Positions 25,190-39,818 of a DNA stretch of 64,000 nt are shown piece by piece. The stretch covers positions 13,444,213-13,508,212 of the forward strand of contig OZ234493.1 in NCBI GenBank assembly GCA_965153455.1, in the 5' to 3' direction. Below the pieces are notes generated by a model. The model was not told the origin of the DNA. It saw only the letters and a program-made list of their open reading frames with translations, and did no database searches. The DNA comes from Sphagnum compactum (taxonomy: Eukaryota; Bryophyta; Sphagnopsida; Sphagnales). A program made the position numbers and the translations under genes. Position 1 is the first letter of the stretch, and each line of letters opens with the position of its first letter.

Positions 25190-25860
25190 TACATAGGTAG
25201 GTGGGTGGGTAGGCTATGTTTGGCCTAAATAGGTATGTACATGTAATCGATAGGTAGATGGTTAGTACATTTACTTACAATACTATAGGAAATTTCAATT
25301 CTTGAAAAACACTTGGTTTAATACTTGTTAGGACTAGTCTACCTACCTTTAAGCCTAATATGTTAATCAAACTAAGCTAGGTAGATAATTTAAGTTTAGT
25401 TAATAGGTCAGTTAATTATGTTAGGCTAAATAAATAATCAATGCCTAGTTAATAGCCTAGATAATTAAATTAGATTAATAGGTAAGTTAAGCTAGGTAGG
25501 TAGTTTAGGCTTAATAGGTTAATTTAACTAGGCTAGGTGAGTAACCTAAGCTTAGGTAATAGGCCAACTAGTTGTGTTAAGCTAAGTAGATAACCTATGC
25601 CTAACTAGTATGCTAACTAATTAGACTAAGTAGGTAGCTAAATTAGGTCAGGTCGGTAGCTTAGGCCTAATAGGTCAAGTGTGCAACCTAAATCTAAGCC
25701 TAGTTAATAGGCTGGGAAGGTAAATGTAGTAGGTAGATAGATGGCCAATTTACCTATTTACTATACCTACCTACCTACTTACCTATATATTACCTACTTA
25801 CTTACCTCCCTCCAAACTTACTACTACTTATTACCTATTATTGTACCTACTTATATATCA
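25190..25860. repeat. Degenerate TAGG/CTACC satellite-like tract
   Basis: Nearly 700 bases made of variants of AAGCTAGGTAGGTAGTTTAGG, TTAATAGGTTAA and GCCTAGTTAATAG on one strand, passing into CTACCTACC towards the right end. A fixed period is not obvious. Looks like an old, decayed tandem array. Confidence 0.6.
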
Positions 25861-25912
25861 AGATTTGGAATAAACTTGTCGATTGAATAAATTGACAAAA
25901 AAATCCCCTTAT

Positions 25913-25990
25913 AATGGGGTGGTCCATTGGTTAAGGACTTGGTTTATTTTCAAAGAGGTGAGTGGTTCAACTTGCATTTGTGACCTATTC
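25913..25990 (+). mobile_element. Candidate tRNA-derived SINE head
   Basis: Box A TGGTCCATTGG (25920-25930) and box B-like GGTTCAACTTGC (25964-25975) start 44 bases apart, as in tRNA genes. The intervening sequence has no tRNA fold or CCA end, so this is a SINE-like relic and not a tRNA gene. Confidence 0.4.
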
Positions 25991-28900
25991 ACATTGCCTA
26001 TAGGATTCATGTAAGATAAATTAAATATCTTTAGATAGGATAAGGTATGTTACCTACCTATCCATTTATTTTCAACCTATTTCCAAATGACCTTCCTATT
26101 ACCTATTTGCCTACCTACCACTAATAAATTATTTTTAAAAAAAACCATATAAAATAATTTGTAAAATGGGGCCAAATTTTATTTACCAAAAATTTTGTTA
26201 CCTTAAATCACCAAAAACAATTGGACAGATTGACTATAATCAAAATGATTGACTAAAAGGCAATTTGTTCACAATAGGTTTCTGTGTGCTTCAAACATGC
26301 AAAAGGATCATTGAAATTTTGCAAGTAATGGAGCCTATTTAAACAAACATTATTAAGTTCCCATAGTGATTTTTCAAAGATGCATGGGCACCATTTTCAA
26401 GCATTGTCCACCCCCCTTGTTGCTCCTTTTATTATGTTTGGACCTTTTAGGACTACTAGACACAAGAAATTTGCACTAAAACAAAAGAACATTGAATTTA
26501 GGCATGCATTTCAAGAAATCTATACTAAAGTAGAAAAAAAATTAAGTACACAAATTTGAAAAAAAAACCTTACTGAAATAGAAGAAAATAGAATTTGGAA
26601 AACACAAAAAATTTGAAATAAAATCATTAAAATAAAAGAAAAAAAAATTCACCACCCAAAATTTGACCAAAAATTTAGACCAAAGACTACAAGGAATTAA
26701 ATGCAAAATCATTATGTAGATATTAAGCATATGAAAAAATATTAAGTTATCAAAGAAAGGAAAATTAAATGTGATAAATTGATTATTAGATACATTCATT
26801 AGTAGCATTGAAAACTTTCCACCACTAGTGAAAACCCTTGACACAATATAAATGCATGTATTAACCATGCCTATGACTTGCACTCCCACCACCTACCCCA
26901 ATGCAAAGAAGTTCTACAAATCTTGGTGCATGGCATATATCATGTGCACCACAAGCTTCCACCCCATGAAAAGTTCCATTGTCATATGTGCTTGTGATTC
27001 CTTGTCCATCTCCTTGTAGTAGGTTGAGTCCCTTCACATTGTCAATAGAAAAATGACAAACATTAATGAACCAACAAAAAAAGACATGACCGTCAAATAC
27101 TTGAAAATGGAGAACCAATGCACCTTCGCATGTTCCGTTTTTTGTCCCTAGAATTTCATCTCGCTTTTGGCATTGCTTTTGAAGGTTTGTGGCATTGTTT
27201 ATTTGCTATTTTTTCCTTGTTCATTTTTTTTGTAATGAAAGTTCAATCCATCATTCATATGTGAAGGTTCAATCTTAGGTTGGGTCTTTGAAATCCTTAA
27301 TAAAATTAAACATTCCTTAAGTTATAGGTGTTGAACTACATACATCTTGTGAAATGATTTGATACATTGGTGTAAGATTTGACATATTAAAAATAATGTA
27401 TTTCATCGTTGCCATGTAAACATATTTGAAATTGGATTCTAAGTGCTATTGCATTCCAAAATTGTTACATTCTAATTATTTAAATTCAAAGGCATACACT
27501 ACAATTCAAGTGATATTGGGGGAGAGATATTGAAATTGCCTATTCATATCAATATTTGTTTCTACCTTTTAAAAAATATCGAGTCATTGGATAATGGAAA
27601 ATGATATTCTAATAATTGTGCAAATCGTCAAGGTAATGTTCAATTAAAAAATCAATGAACCAATTTGGACTAGAAAACATTTTTAAAAAATGAAGATGAA
27701 GGCAATTTATAGGATGCATTTGGTTTTTTAAAGCCTCAAACTTCGAATATGCACTTTTAAATTGGGGGAGGGGGGTATTTTGTGATTCCTTGGTAGGAGA
27801 TTTTCTCATACAAATAGATGTCAAATGGAAACCTTGACTACTTTAGAATACCTTGACTACTAATACTAATGTTGGATATAATGAAGCTTATAGGTTGCAC
27901 TAGATGTCACTCTACCTATGCAGTAGACATCATTGAAAGCCCAGTTAATTTGGATTTATGTTCATCTTCTAGGTGATTGTGGGTTTGATTCAAAATTAGG
28001 TCACATTAAATATTATTTATCAAACCATGGAAGTCCATAGTTTCAATAAGTTATGAATATGTATATTTTGATGTCATATTCAATAGTTAAACACAAGACG
28101 GACGAATAATTGATCATCTGCTTTAAAGAATTAGAAAATTTTCACTTGGTCCTTGTTATATTCCATTTAATCTTTGTTATGAACACATGGTTTTGAATGT
28201 TAAATTTATTTTGGCCATTTTTATTCACCAAAAATACTATTCATGCATCTAAACAAATTGTTATTGTTAGAAACTAAATATCCATTTTTGCAAGGATCAT
28301 GATCAATATCTTTTTTTGGTGGCAAATTTTCACAATTGGGTGAATTATTTTCAAAACATAAAAAAATGGAATAATGATTTTTTAAGGTATTTTGTTTAAC
28401 CATTTTTTCTGAAATAATTTTAAAAATTGCCAAATTTAAACCTAGGATCTAGGGCACCAACTAGGGTACGAATTCTAGAAAATGTATTCTTAATTTCTGG
28501 GCCAATTCAACACAAATTATATTATTATAAAAAATGTTCAAGTTTTCAAAAAAAAACAATTCTGAATTTTTTTCCCAAAAGGAAATAAAAATTATAATGA
28601 ATATTTGGGAATATGTCATTTGTTGAAATGGAATCCTCAAAATTAATTAATTATTCCATAAACATGTGTTGAAGTGGCCAAGGTACTTCGGTATATGTTG
28701 GGCCTCAATTAGCCTAACCCAATTTTGGTTAAGATTAAGTAATTGATTAATAGAGTTTTGGGGTAACCATGGGTTCATGGGATAGGACAGGGGGGTTGGA
28801 TCTTATCTCAGATGGATTATTGGGGGGAAGGTGGTTTAGACAGGTTGGTGGCATAGATAGGATAATGTGGAAGTAGGTTAGCTGGAATAGGTTAAAATAA

Positions 28901-29942
28901 GGTTATCTTGTTTTAATTAGACTGGATAAGTCTACTAGGTAGGAGTATGACAACGGTGGAGGTGATTTTTAGGAAGGCGTAAAAAATTAGGGTTAGGTTC
29001 AGACAACAACCATGTTTTTTTTATATTATTGAAAGGGGGTGGAAAAAAGGATTGTTGACCACTCTTCGACTTCCTAATGTGATGAGTAATGTGTGAAGGA
29101 ATGAAGGGACGTAAGGATGATGCTAAGACTAAAAGTTCTAAGTTGGTATGGGGCTAGACACATCATGAAGAGGCAAAATGGTAAGCAAGGAGGGGAGGCC
29201 TACTACATCATGGGAAGGTGAATTTCCAAGGTACACCCCACCAAACAAAGTAGTGGAGATGGACGTGGAGGTGTTGTTTACTGGTGATGGCGGTTGTTCA
29301 AAGGAGGATTTCAAATGTTGCTCCACTCAAAGGCGGGGGAAAATGAAGGTATAGAAGACGGTTGCTTGGTGCATGTGAAGAAGGGTAGAAATGGAAGAGG
29401 AGTTGAAGGCGGGGGTTGTGAAACTAGAAAAGAATAACTAGAGGTCTACCATCTTATGTGAGCATGAAAAGTAGGAAGGAAGAACATCAATCAAAAGAGC
29501 ATGAATTGGTAATGATTGTTAGTGGCATTGGAAGGGAAAAGGGAAGAATTATTTGGAAAGTGGTGAAAAGAGGTAAAATTGTTGTTAAAAGGAGGGTATT
29601 TTGTTATGTGTGAATAAGAACTTGGTTGATATGTAAGAGATAGAAGGTTTGCCCTTTTGAAGCTAGAGTCAAAAAGTAGGTGGGAAAAGAGAAAGGATCT
29701 CAAGGAAGAGTTGGAATAGGTAGTGAAAAATAATGTGGTTGAGAGTAGGAAGTGAAGTAATTAGAGAAGGAAGGGAGAAAAGGAAGTAGTGCTACTTCTA
29801 AATAAGAAGATGTTTGACCAGGTATGAATAGGAGTTTGGCTAGAAGAAGAAAAACCTAGCTAGGGACTAAAACCTTTACTATAATTCTTTTTTCTTTGGA
29901 AGTTTAAAGCTTGAGTTTGAAAAATTCTTGCTCCCATTAGTA

Positions 29943-30035
29943 TGTGTGTGTGTGTGTGTGTGTGGTTGTGTATCTGGTTGTAATTCCCTATATTAGGGTT
30001 TCAAGTAATCATAATATGAGTAGGGGGGGGGGGGG
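29943..30035. repeat. (TG)n tract followed by a G-run
   Basis: TG repeat at 29943-29964 and a run of about 13 G at 30023-30035. Confidence 0.9.
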
Positions 30036-32754
30036 ACAATAAATAGGAAAAAAAATGATGTTTGGTTTAGACAAGGGTAAAATAGAGTAAGATACTTGCA
30101 AAGAGATATAAAAGCTTACTACTTGGTTGTGACACCCCTTGGATATCCTTCAAGGGCTAAGGGGGAATGGTTCATAGCAAAGTGTTAGGGGTGGCTAATT
30201 TTGTGCCTAACAATATAGTCCATTGACACCTTTCACCATCTATTGCAATATTTTTTGGGGGATCCTTGCCGATGAGGTTACTTCATAAGTCTAGAAAAGA
30301 AAACCATGATCATGGTGGTATGGAAGGTACATTCAATTTCAAAAAAAATCATATGACTTGACAATCAACAATTTTTTTCAACAAATTGTGTCAATTTTTT
30401 GATAAAACAATTGTGAATGTTTTGTGTTTTCTAATGTAAATATGATCAATTTTACTAAATATTGGAATTTTTTGCCATATTACCAATATCAAAAAATTGT
30501 AAAAAAACTTGTTCACAATTAATTAAATTTTTTTAAATTACATTGTAATCCAAATTCCTAGTCCACTTCACCCTATGGAGTGTCCAAATGAGCTTCAAGT
30601 TGTTCACAATTTTTTTAAATTTCTAAGCTATCTAAGGCTTGACTTTTTTTTTGGTTTCTTAAAAAATTCCCCTAGTTAAATCAATCTATCCTTGTTTTCT
30701 TTTCCACAAGCTACCTAGGCTCTCCCCTTCCCCTTTTTCCTTCCTTTTTTCTTTAGTTAAAAAAAATTGGATAGGTATTTGAAGCTTGAAAGGAACCCTT
30801 TCAAAATTCAAACTGCCCATTAAATTATTTTTTGAATATATTGAGAGCAAACTTAAAGACTTTGACTTCAAATTTCATGTTTTTTTTAAATCCAATTTTT
30901 GTGAACCATTTGGATTTGAAGCCATTTTAGGGCTCATTCATGATTGGGTTTCCAAAACTTTCACAAGACTTCAAAGTCCAACTTTGATTTCTTTGAAAAT
31001 ATGAAATCATTACAATTTTAATGGGTGGTTAAATGCCAATAGAAAAATATATTTTTTCTTAAATTAATTTTAAAAACTTCAAAAATCACTTGTATATTAT
31101 GTAATTATGTTTTTTGAGTCTTTTAAACTAACTATATAAATTATCTTAATTAATTTTTTAATAATCGAAGTAAAATTTATAAAAGCATGCAATTGATTTC
31201 AAAAAAAATTATATAAGAAAACATGTTTCTAGTTATGCAAATACATATTCATTGCGGGAATTTGATATAAAAACAAATCATGTCAAAATTTCAAAGGCTG
31301 GAAATTTTGAATTAAAAGATTCCACTCCTTTTTTAATCATTTAACTAGTTTTCTTTAATGTTCATTAGGCTCAATTTTTCTAGCTTTAGAAACATGTTTC
31401 ATTGTCCAGAGAAGCTTGTTTTGGCATTTTTTGAGTTTGTGTTTATAAGTGAAAATATTAATGCACAAATATGTAGGCATGAAAAAAAACACCACTTTAC
31501 CACATGAATTATCTTATTTTGGGATTCTAACTTTTTCACATAAATTTATTCCATGTAAATCTTGTTTATAAAAAATAGCCCTAACATAATCTTGAAATCC
31601 TTATTCCTTTTTTTAGAAACCCCAAATGGGAATGAGCCCTTTAATGGGATGGAAGTCCATCTATGAAAATTCATGAAATTTCAAAATGAAATAAAGTTTA
31701 TCCATCAAGTGTTGAAGCCAAATATGAATCCAAATTGCCAAACTTGGTCTGCATTTGTTAAGCCTCCTTAGCACAATACCTATTCTCTATTCCAAGGAGT
31801 ATATAAAAGCACATATGCCTCATTGTTGAAAAGCTATGATGTCCCTAGGATGTCCATAAACAAGGGAATGAACTTTCATCTATGAAAATCCATTAATGAT
31901 ATTTTATGCATATGGATGATTTTTAATGAAAAAAATAAAATTGTGAATAAAATTACATTTCATGGATGAAATAAAATTATACATTTTTTTCTTGGATGAT
32001 CTTTATCTAGAAGGTGACACTCTAACCAAGGAACCTACCAACAATGTTTGAAACACATGATCTTTTTCTTGCGTTGTTTTGGAATAAAGAAACAAGTTGT
32101 GTTATACACAATGGCCCTACCATTAATTTAATATCAACAATTGATATTGTATGATAAATTGGTCATAGCTAGGGGAATTTTTTATTATTATTATTTTAAT
32201 GTACATTATCATGTTGTTGTAAAAGAAGAATTGTCATGATTTTTTTTTCATTTTTTAACATCACATTGGTTATGAGAAAGCTAAAAGGGATCTCACATTA
32301 AATGATGGCATGTTCTAAGAACCTATCTAAACATTCAAAAAATTGTTACCAAACCAAAACCAATAGGGGAATGTTCCAATATGATTTTCAATTTTTTGCA
32401 AATCTAATGACTTTTTTCTCAAAAAAAACCTTTTCATATTTATTTTTCACATTTGTGCAAACTTTCAAACCAAAAAAAAAAACCCTAGTCGTGACAAGTG
32501 TATTTGAGTGTTTTCAATTACATTGTCACATTTTGAAAGAATTACATGAATTTTTGCATATGATGGGTGCCATAACTATTTTTGAAAATAAATAAATTAA
32601 TATTGAATATTGTGGATTATGGATTGGTGACAAAGTCACTTGGAGGTGGGTGCACATTTGAGGAGGTAGTAGAGAAAACAAATTGTCAAAAGATGAATGT
32701 GAATTTTTTAACAACCAAATTATTAGGATGAATCATCTCACCTAGTTTCTTTTT

Positions 32755-32833
32755 CTAGGGGGCAAAATCCCTTGAAGCTACTATACTCTATAATGATTCT
32801 CAACACAATATCCCTACCTTACAAGGCAAGGCC
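32755..32833 (+). repeat. Dispersed repeat family R, 3' fragment
   Basis: Matches only the last ~80 bases of the family: CAAAATCCCTTGAAGCTACT, CTCTATAATGA, CACAATATCC and terminal GGCAAGGCC. Confidence 0.65.
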
Positions 32834-33329
32834 AATAAAAGCTTCAAAAGAAGGAAATAGTATACATTTTGAGAGACACACAAAATGATATGGCTTTGAA
32901 ACAAGATAAGGTTTCAACACTTGGTTTCTCTATTGTGCTTTGGTGGGAAGGGGGAAGGGAAATTCCTTATGAGTTGTGGTATAGTATAGCCTAACCCAAA
33001 TATGGTATAGTTTGAGTAATGTGTCATGAGGAGGAGATAAGGTCTTTTGGGTAGTCAATAAGAGGCTGAAAACATCTAGTCAAGCATGCATATTGTTTTG
33101 GTGGATTTGGCTGAAAATAGTGTGTAAACCAGCCCCCCCCCCCCCTTTTTTTTAATGCAATTAAAATTTGGAACTATTGTAAAGTTTTGGAAATTTTTAT
33201 ATCAGAAATTCAATGATTTTTAGAATTCAGAATAATAATTTTTTAAAAGCCAGATCTATATATACATGGTTCAAGCCAGTAGGTAGCCAATAATCTGTAA
33301 GGTTTTTCTTTTCTTTTCTTAATTTAGAT

Positions 33330-33396
33330 AGCCAAATCTGGCTAAATTGGCTTATGGATTAATTGCCACCTTGGCAACATCACAAAATTGGAAAAT
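33330..33396 (+). repeat. A-tailed dispersed module, copy 3
   Basis: AGCCAAATCTGGCTAAATTGG, TTATGGATTAATTGCC, CATCACAAAATTGG, then a short A-rich end. Confidence 0.55.
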
Positions 33397-33477
33397 AAAC
33401 ACTAGTGTGAACTTATGAACTTCCCATTTTAAAGCTATCAAAGGCTATGTAACAAACTACACCCAAAAACTCCAAAG

Positions 33478-33760
33478 TTAATGTTGTATAGTGTAGCTTG
33501 TGCAGCTTGTGCCACTGGCCCAAGTGTGACCTGAGGATAGACCTGGAATTGTGAGAAAATTCCCCTATAATTTTTAGTTTTGATTCAAATGAATTTTCAA
33601 TGAAAATTTTGTTCAATATTCAATAACTTTTCCACCATAGCTTGAAAAATTATCAACCCAACCTGGTGCAGCCCTAGTACTCATCAATGAGTTTCCAAGG
33701 GTGCCAATACCATGGCAAGAGGCACCATGGTTTGAGAGATCTCAACATGAGAAACAAGGG
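33478..33760 (+). repeat. Dispersed repeat family X, copy 1 (shortened)
   Basis: Shares, in order, TGGCCCAAGTGTGA, a TTCAATATTCAATA-type block, CCATAGCTTGAAA, a TGATGCACC-like block and TTTGAGAGATCTCAACATGA with the copies at 55312 and 58040. Non-coding; its class is unknown. Confidence 0.6.
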
Positions 33761-33774
33761 GTGTGTCGCACCGT

Positions 33775-34070
33775 GGCCTTGCCATTCAACATTAAAAAAA
33801 GTATCTTAAGGCAAAAGAAGAATTATGAAAAACTCAAATATTTCACCATGCAAAAATATAATCTTCAAAAAACCCTCTGAAAGAAACCAAACTCCTTCCA
33901 AGATATTATAACTCCATAACTAATCTCAAGTTTCAACACAAGCCAAAATATCATCTTTAAAACATCCTTATATAAAAATAAACCTATTACCTAGGGGCCA
34001 AAATCCCTTAAGCTAGTATATATTCTAAAATGAATCTAAACACAATATCCTTGCCTTGGTAGGCAAGGCC
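33775..34070 (+). repeat. Dispersed repeat family R, copy 2
   Basis: Starts GGCCTTGCCATT and ends GGCAAGGCC, so its ends are inverted repeats of about 9 bases. Similarity to the other copies seems to run slightly past these points, so the true borders are uncertain. Confidence 0.75.
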
Positions 34071-34086
34071 AACAAAGTAGCTTGAT

Positions 34087-34590
34087 AGATAGATGTTAGG
34101 CAAAGCTCACCATTGTCCGAAGCTTCACGATTGCAAAGGGCAAACAAAGAGCACAAGTAAATGTGCCAAAACCTTGGCTGTTCAATATGAGAGGAGCACC
34201 CTAGAGGGGGCAACTTGCCATACTAGGCCAGGCAAAATGTGTCATTCAATGGCCATTTTCACAATGATCCCTATAACCCTAGGGGTGATGGCTCATGGGT
34301 ATAGCCTCCCCTTCTGGGACCACCAAAAGGTCCTAAGTTCAAACCAAGTGGTGTGTAGGTGAACAACTCTTGCCAGCCCTCCTTTACCCATGCGCCATGT
34401 AGAAGGACGCCACACGGTGTCCCTTTTCTGGTGGCTTCTCCTAAGGGTCACGTGGAGCCAAGAAAGGCACCCCAGGTCCCCCCCTCTTGACCTGCTTCCA
34501 CGACATTTGCCAAATCTAGTGTCACTTATAAGGGCTCTCTTTTGCCATGTAATAAAAAAAGGGCTCCCTGGTCCCACTTAACATCTATCT
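34087..34590. mobile_element. 504-bp segment bounded by a perfect 12-base inverted repeat
   Basis: AGATAGATGTTA (34087-34098) is matched by TAACATCTATCT (34579-34590). The interior is GC-richer than its surroundings and holds tRNA-like Pol III boxes (see separate entry). It could be a small DNA transposon carrying a SINE, or the 12-mers may be chance. Confidence 0.35.
34282..34360 (+). mobile_element. Candidate tRNA-derived SINE head
   Basis: Box A-like TGGCTCATGGG (34289) and box B-like AGTTCAAACC (34336) are 47 bases apart, close to tRNA spacing. Box B departs from the consensus, and no A-tail or flanking duplication was identified. Confidence 0.35.
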
Positions 34591-34757
34591 TACAATGAAT
34601 GATCTAACATGCATGGCCAAAGAGGACTAGGTTAATGGCTATTGGGAGTTAATGGCTATTGGGCTATGCCGCAAAGTACACGTAACTAAGTACACGTAAG
34701 AGGCCTCTTGTGGGCGCGTAAGTTAACTCTAGCTCCTATTGCCTCATTATCTATTAT

Positions 34758-34980
34758 GGTGCATTCACACTTGATATTAAATCAATGTTTTAAATGAAAA
34801 ATCTAGATGGCATCCTAGGTGGCACCCAATGTTAAATGGGCGATAGCTTAATATGTTAAAGTGAATGTTAATTTAACATAAAATCTTCATGATAAGTATG
34901 TTGCAATCTTAAATGACTCCTTGTATTGTGTTAAGGTACTCAACACTAAACTAGTCCCTAACACCAAGTGTGAACGCACC
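34758..34980. mobile_element. Small MITE with GGTGC(A/G)TTCACACTTG termini
   Basis: 223 bp. The left end GGTGCATTCACACTTGATA matches the reverse complement of the right end, GGTGCGTTCACACTTGGTG. TTA occurs one base outside each end, which could be a PIF-type duplication, but this is not clean. A 44-base internal segment (34792-34835) recurs at 35054-35097. Confidence 0.6.
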
Positions 34981-35053
34981 TTTAAGTATGTTTAGGTGTA
35001 TGATAACATTACAAAGCATAATCACTCCTCTGCTGAGAGGAGGCACTTTCCGG

Positions 35054-35097
35054 TAAATGAAAAATCTAGATGGCATCCTAGGTGGCACCCCATGTTA
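35054..35097 (+). repeat. Direct copy of the interior of the neighbouring MITE
   Basis: Nearly identical to 34792-34835 (contains ATCTAGATGGCATCCTAGG). Probably a fragment of a second copy of the 34758-34980 element; no terminal repeats remain here. Confidence 0.6.
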
Positions 35098-35117
35098 GTT
35101 TTTTATAACTTTTTAAC

Positions 35118-35214
35118 TGTGATGCCCTGTGGGTACCAGAAGGGTATTCGATATGTGAACTCGTTTTCTATCGTTTAAAACTGTGATACCCGTCTGGTAC
35201 CCTCCGGGTATCAT
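35118..35214. repeat. Imperfect hairpin with GGTACC-rich arms
   Basis: Arms 35118-35148 and 35184-35214 pair with a few mismatches; the cores are GGGTACCAGAAGGGTATTC and GATACCCGTCTGGTACCC. The loop is about 35 bases. Could be a mini foldback element; a small-RNA precursor is possible but unsupported. Confidence 0.5.
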
Positions 35215-35983
35215 CATGGGAAACAATTTAAATTAATTTTACTGTGACGGTTTTTACACCAGGGAATTATGTCGTTGGGCAGGGGCATTCCCAAAATAAC
35301 CGGCCCTTGGCCTTTGGCCGCCCTGTGGCTTTACCCCACACAAAACCACCACGAATTCATTCGTGTAGATTTTTCCAGAAATCATCAATCCAATGGGAAA
35401 CTTGGATGAAGAAACTAATTTCCCATCTCTAGTATGAACAGCAATGTTAAAAAAAGCCTTTGGTAAGAAAAAAACAACACGTACCTGCAGTAAATTTTGT
35501 GAGTAAAAGTGGCAGTTACACACAACATTGCAACCATGGCCAGATGGGTTCCAGACGCAAATTTGCGGCGTAGCCCAATAGCCATTACTACTTAATATCA
35601 ATAATCCAAAAGTTTCATCGGTGTTCATTCGAGTCATTAGTTTAGCCAGAAATCGCCCATAATTGTAACCTCACGGTCGTCGGTAGCCTGAGACTACTTG
35701 CGTTTACTTTTCTACCATTTTACCCTACGGGAAAAGTGCTGACATCAAGCTGCTGACACGCATTCCCGCGTAATCCGACGCATCGCCCCGCCTGGAATTG
35801 CCTCGTCGCAAATTCCGGGGAAAAAGTTGTGGTGGAAAACAGTTATTAGTTAGGAACGGGGCAGGAACAAAAGGGGTGGGGTCCATGACAATTCCGAAAC
35901 GGAAAACACGTAATGGTCTACTAGCGGTCTAGACTCGTACGTTCCGCGTCTCTCGGCGGGATTCCAGGGAGTTGCGGGTGGCT

Positions 35984-35989
35984 CACGTG
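35984..35989. promoter_or_regulatory. G-box (CACGTG) upstream of MIPS
   Basis: A palindromic CACGTG lies about 60 bases before the TATA-like box and 315 before the MIPS ATG. In plants this core binds bZIP and bHLH factors and forms the heart of ABA-response elements. MIPS genes are often ABA- or light-responsive, so function is plausible but inferred. Confidence 0.5.
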
Positions 35990-36047
35990 CCGTTCAGTCA
36001 ACAGTTCCCGCGTGGAATGTACCCCCCCGGCCTCTCCCCTACACCCC

Positions 36048-36053
36048 TATATA
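36048..36053 (+). promoter_or_regulatory. TATA box of MIPS
   Basis: CCTATATAGA lies at the edge of a GC-richer block, followed by a pyrimidine-rich leader with no ATG until 36304. Transcription would start near 36080 and give a leader of about 220 bases. Confidence 0.6.
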
Positions 36054-36303
36054 GACTTCGCCGCTGTCTCGTTTTTTCCACTCTGTTTCGCACACGTTCC
36101 TTCTCTTCGCAAATCTCTCGCGCGCTCCCTCTCTCTAATCCCCTCTTGTGGTACCAGAATCAGGCCTGCAGAGAACTGCGGAGTGCTGGTTTGTAGCAGA
36201 GAAATAGGAGGGGCAAGAATTGGAAGTGGAGCGAGGAGAATTGGTGAAGAAACGGGTGAGAAATTTTGAGGAAGAAGAACAACAACAAGAAGAGAGAAGA
36301 GAG

Positions 36304-39818
<3,515 letters not shown>

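Larger units (their letters stand above)
22012..32754. other. Gene-free intergenic stretch downstream of the receptor kinase
   Basis: The first ~200 bases probably include the kinase 3' UTR. Beyond that the DNA is AT-rich, with the repeats listed separately (23632, 24703, 25190, 25913, 29943). 28700-29800 is richer in G on the + strand (GGTGG, GGAAGG), giving minus-strand frames with low-complexity Ser/Pro translations. No protein family was recognised in any frame, including the 116-codon frame at 26542-26892. Confidence 0.55.
35640..36303 (+). promoter_or_regulatory. MIPS promoter and 5' leader region
   Basis: This stretch is clearly richer in G, C and CpG than the AT-rich DNA on either side. 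It holds the G-box and TATA-like box described separately, another ACGT core near 35908, and a C/T-rich leader followed by a GA-rich segment just before the start codon. The composition shift fits a housekeeping promoter that has kept its sequence while flanking DNA decayed. Confidence 0.5.

Noticed and set aside
26542-27118. Minus-strand frames of 116 and 85 codons
   Set aside because: AT-rich, no recognisable motif, no splice-supported extension.
36220-36303. N-terminal extension of MIPS
   Set aside because: The frame is open but has no ATG before 36304, and family members start at the position of 36304.
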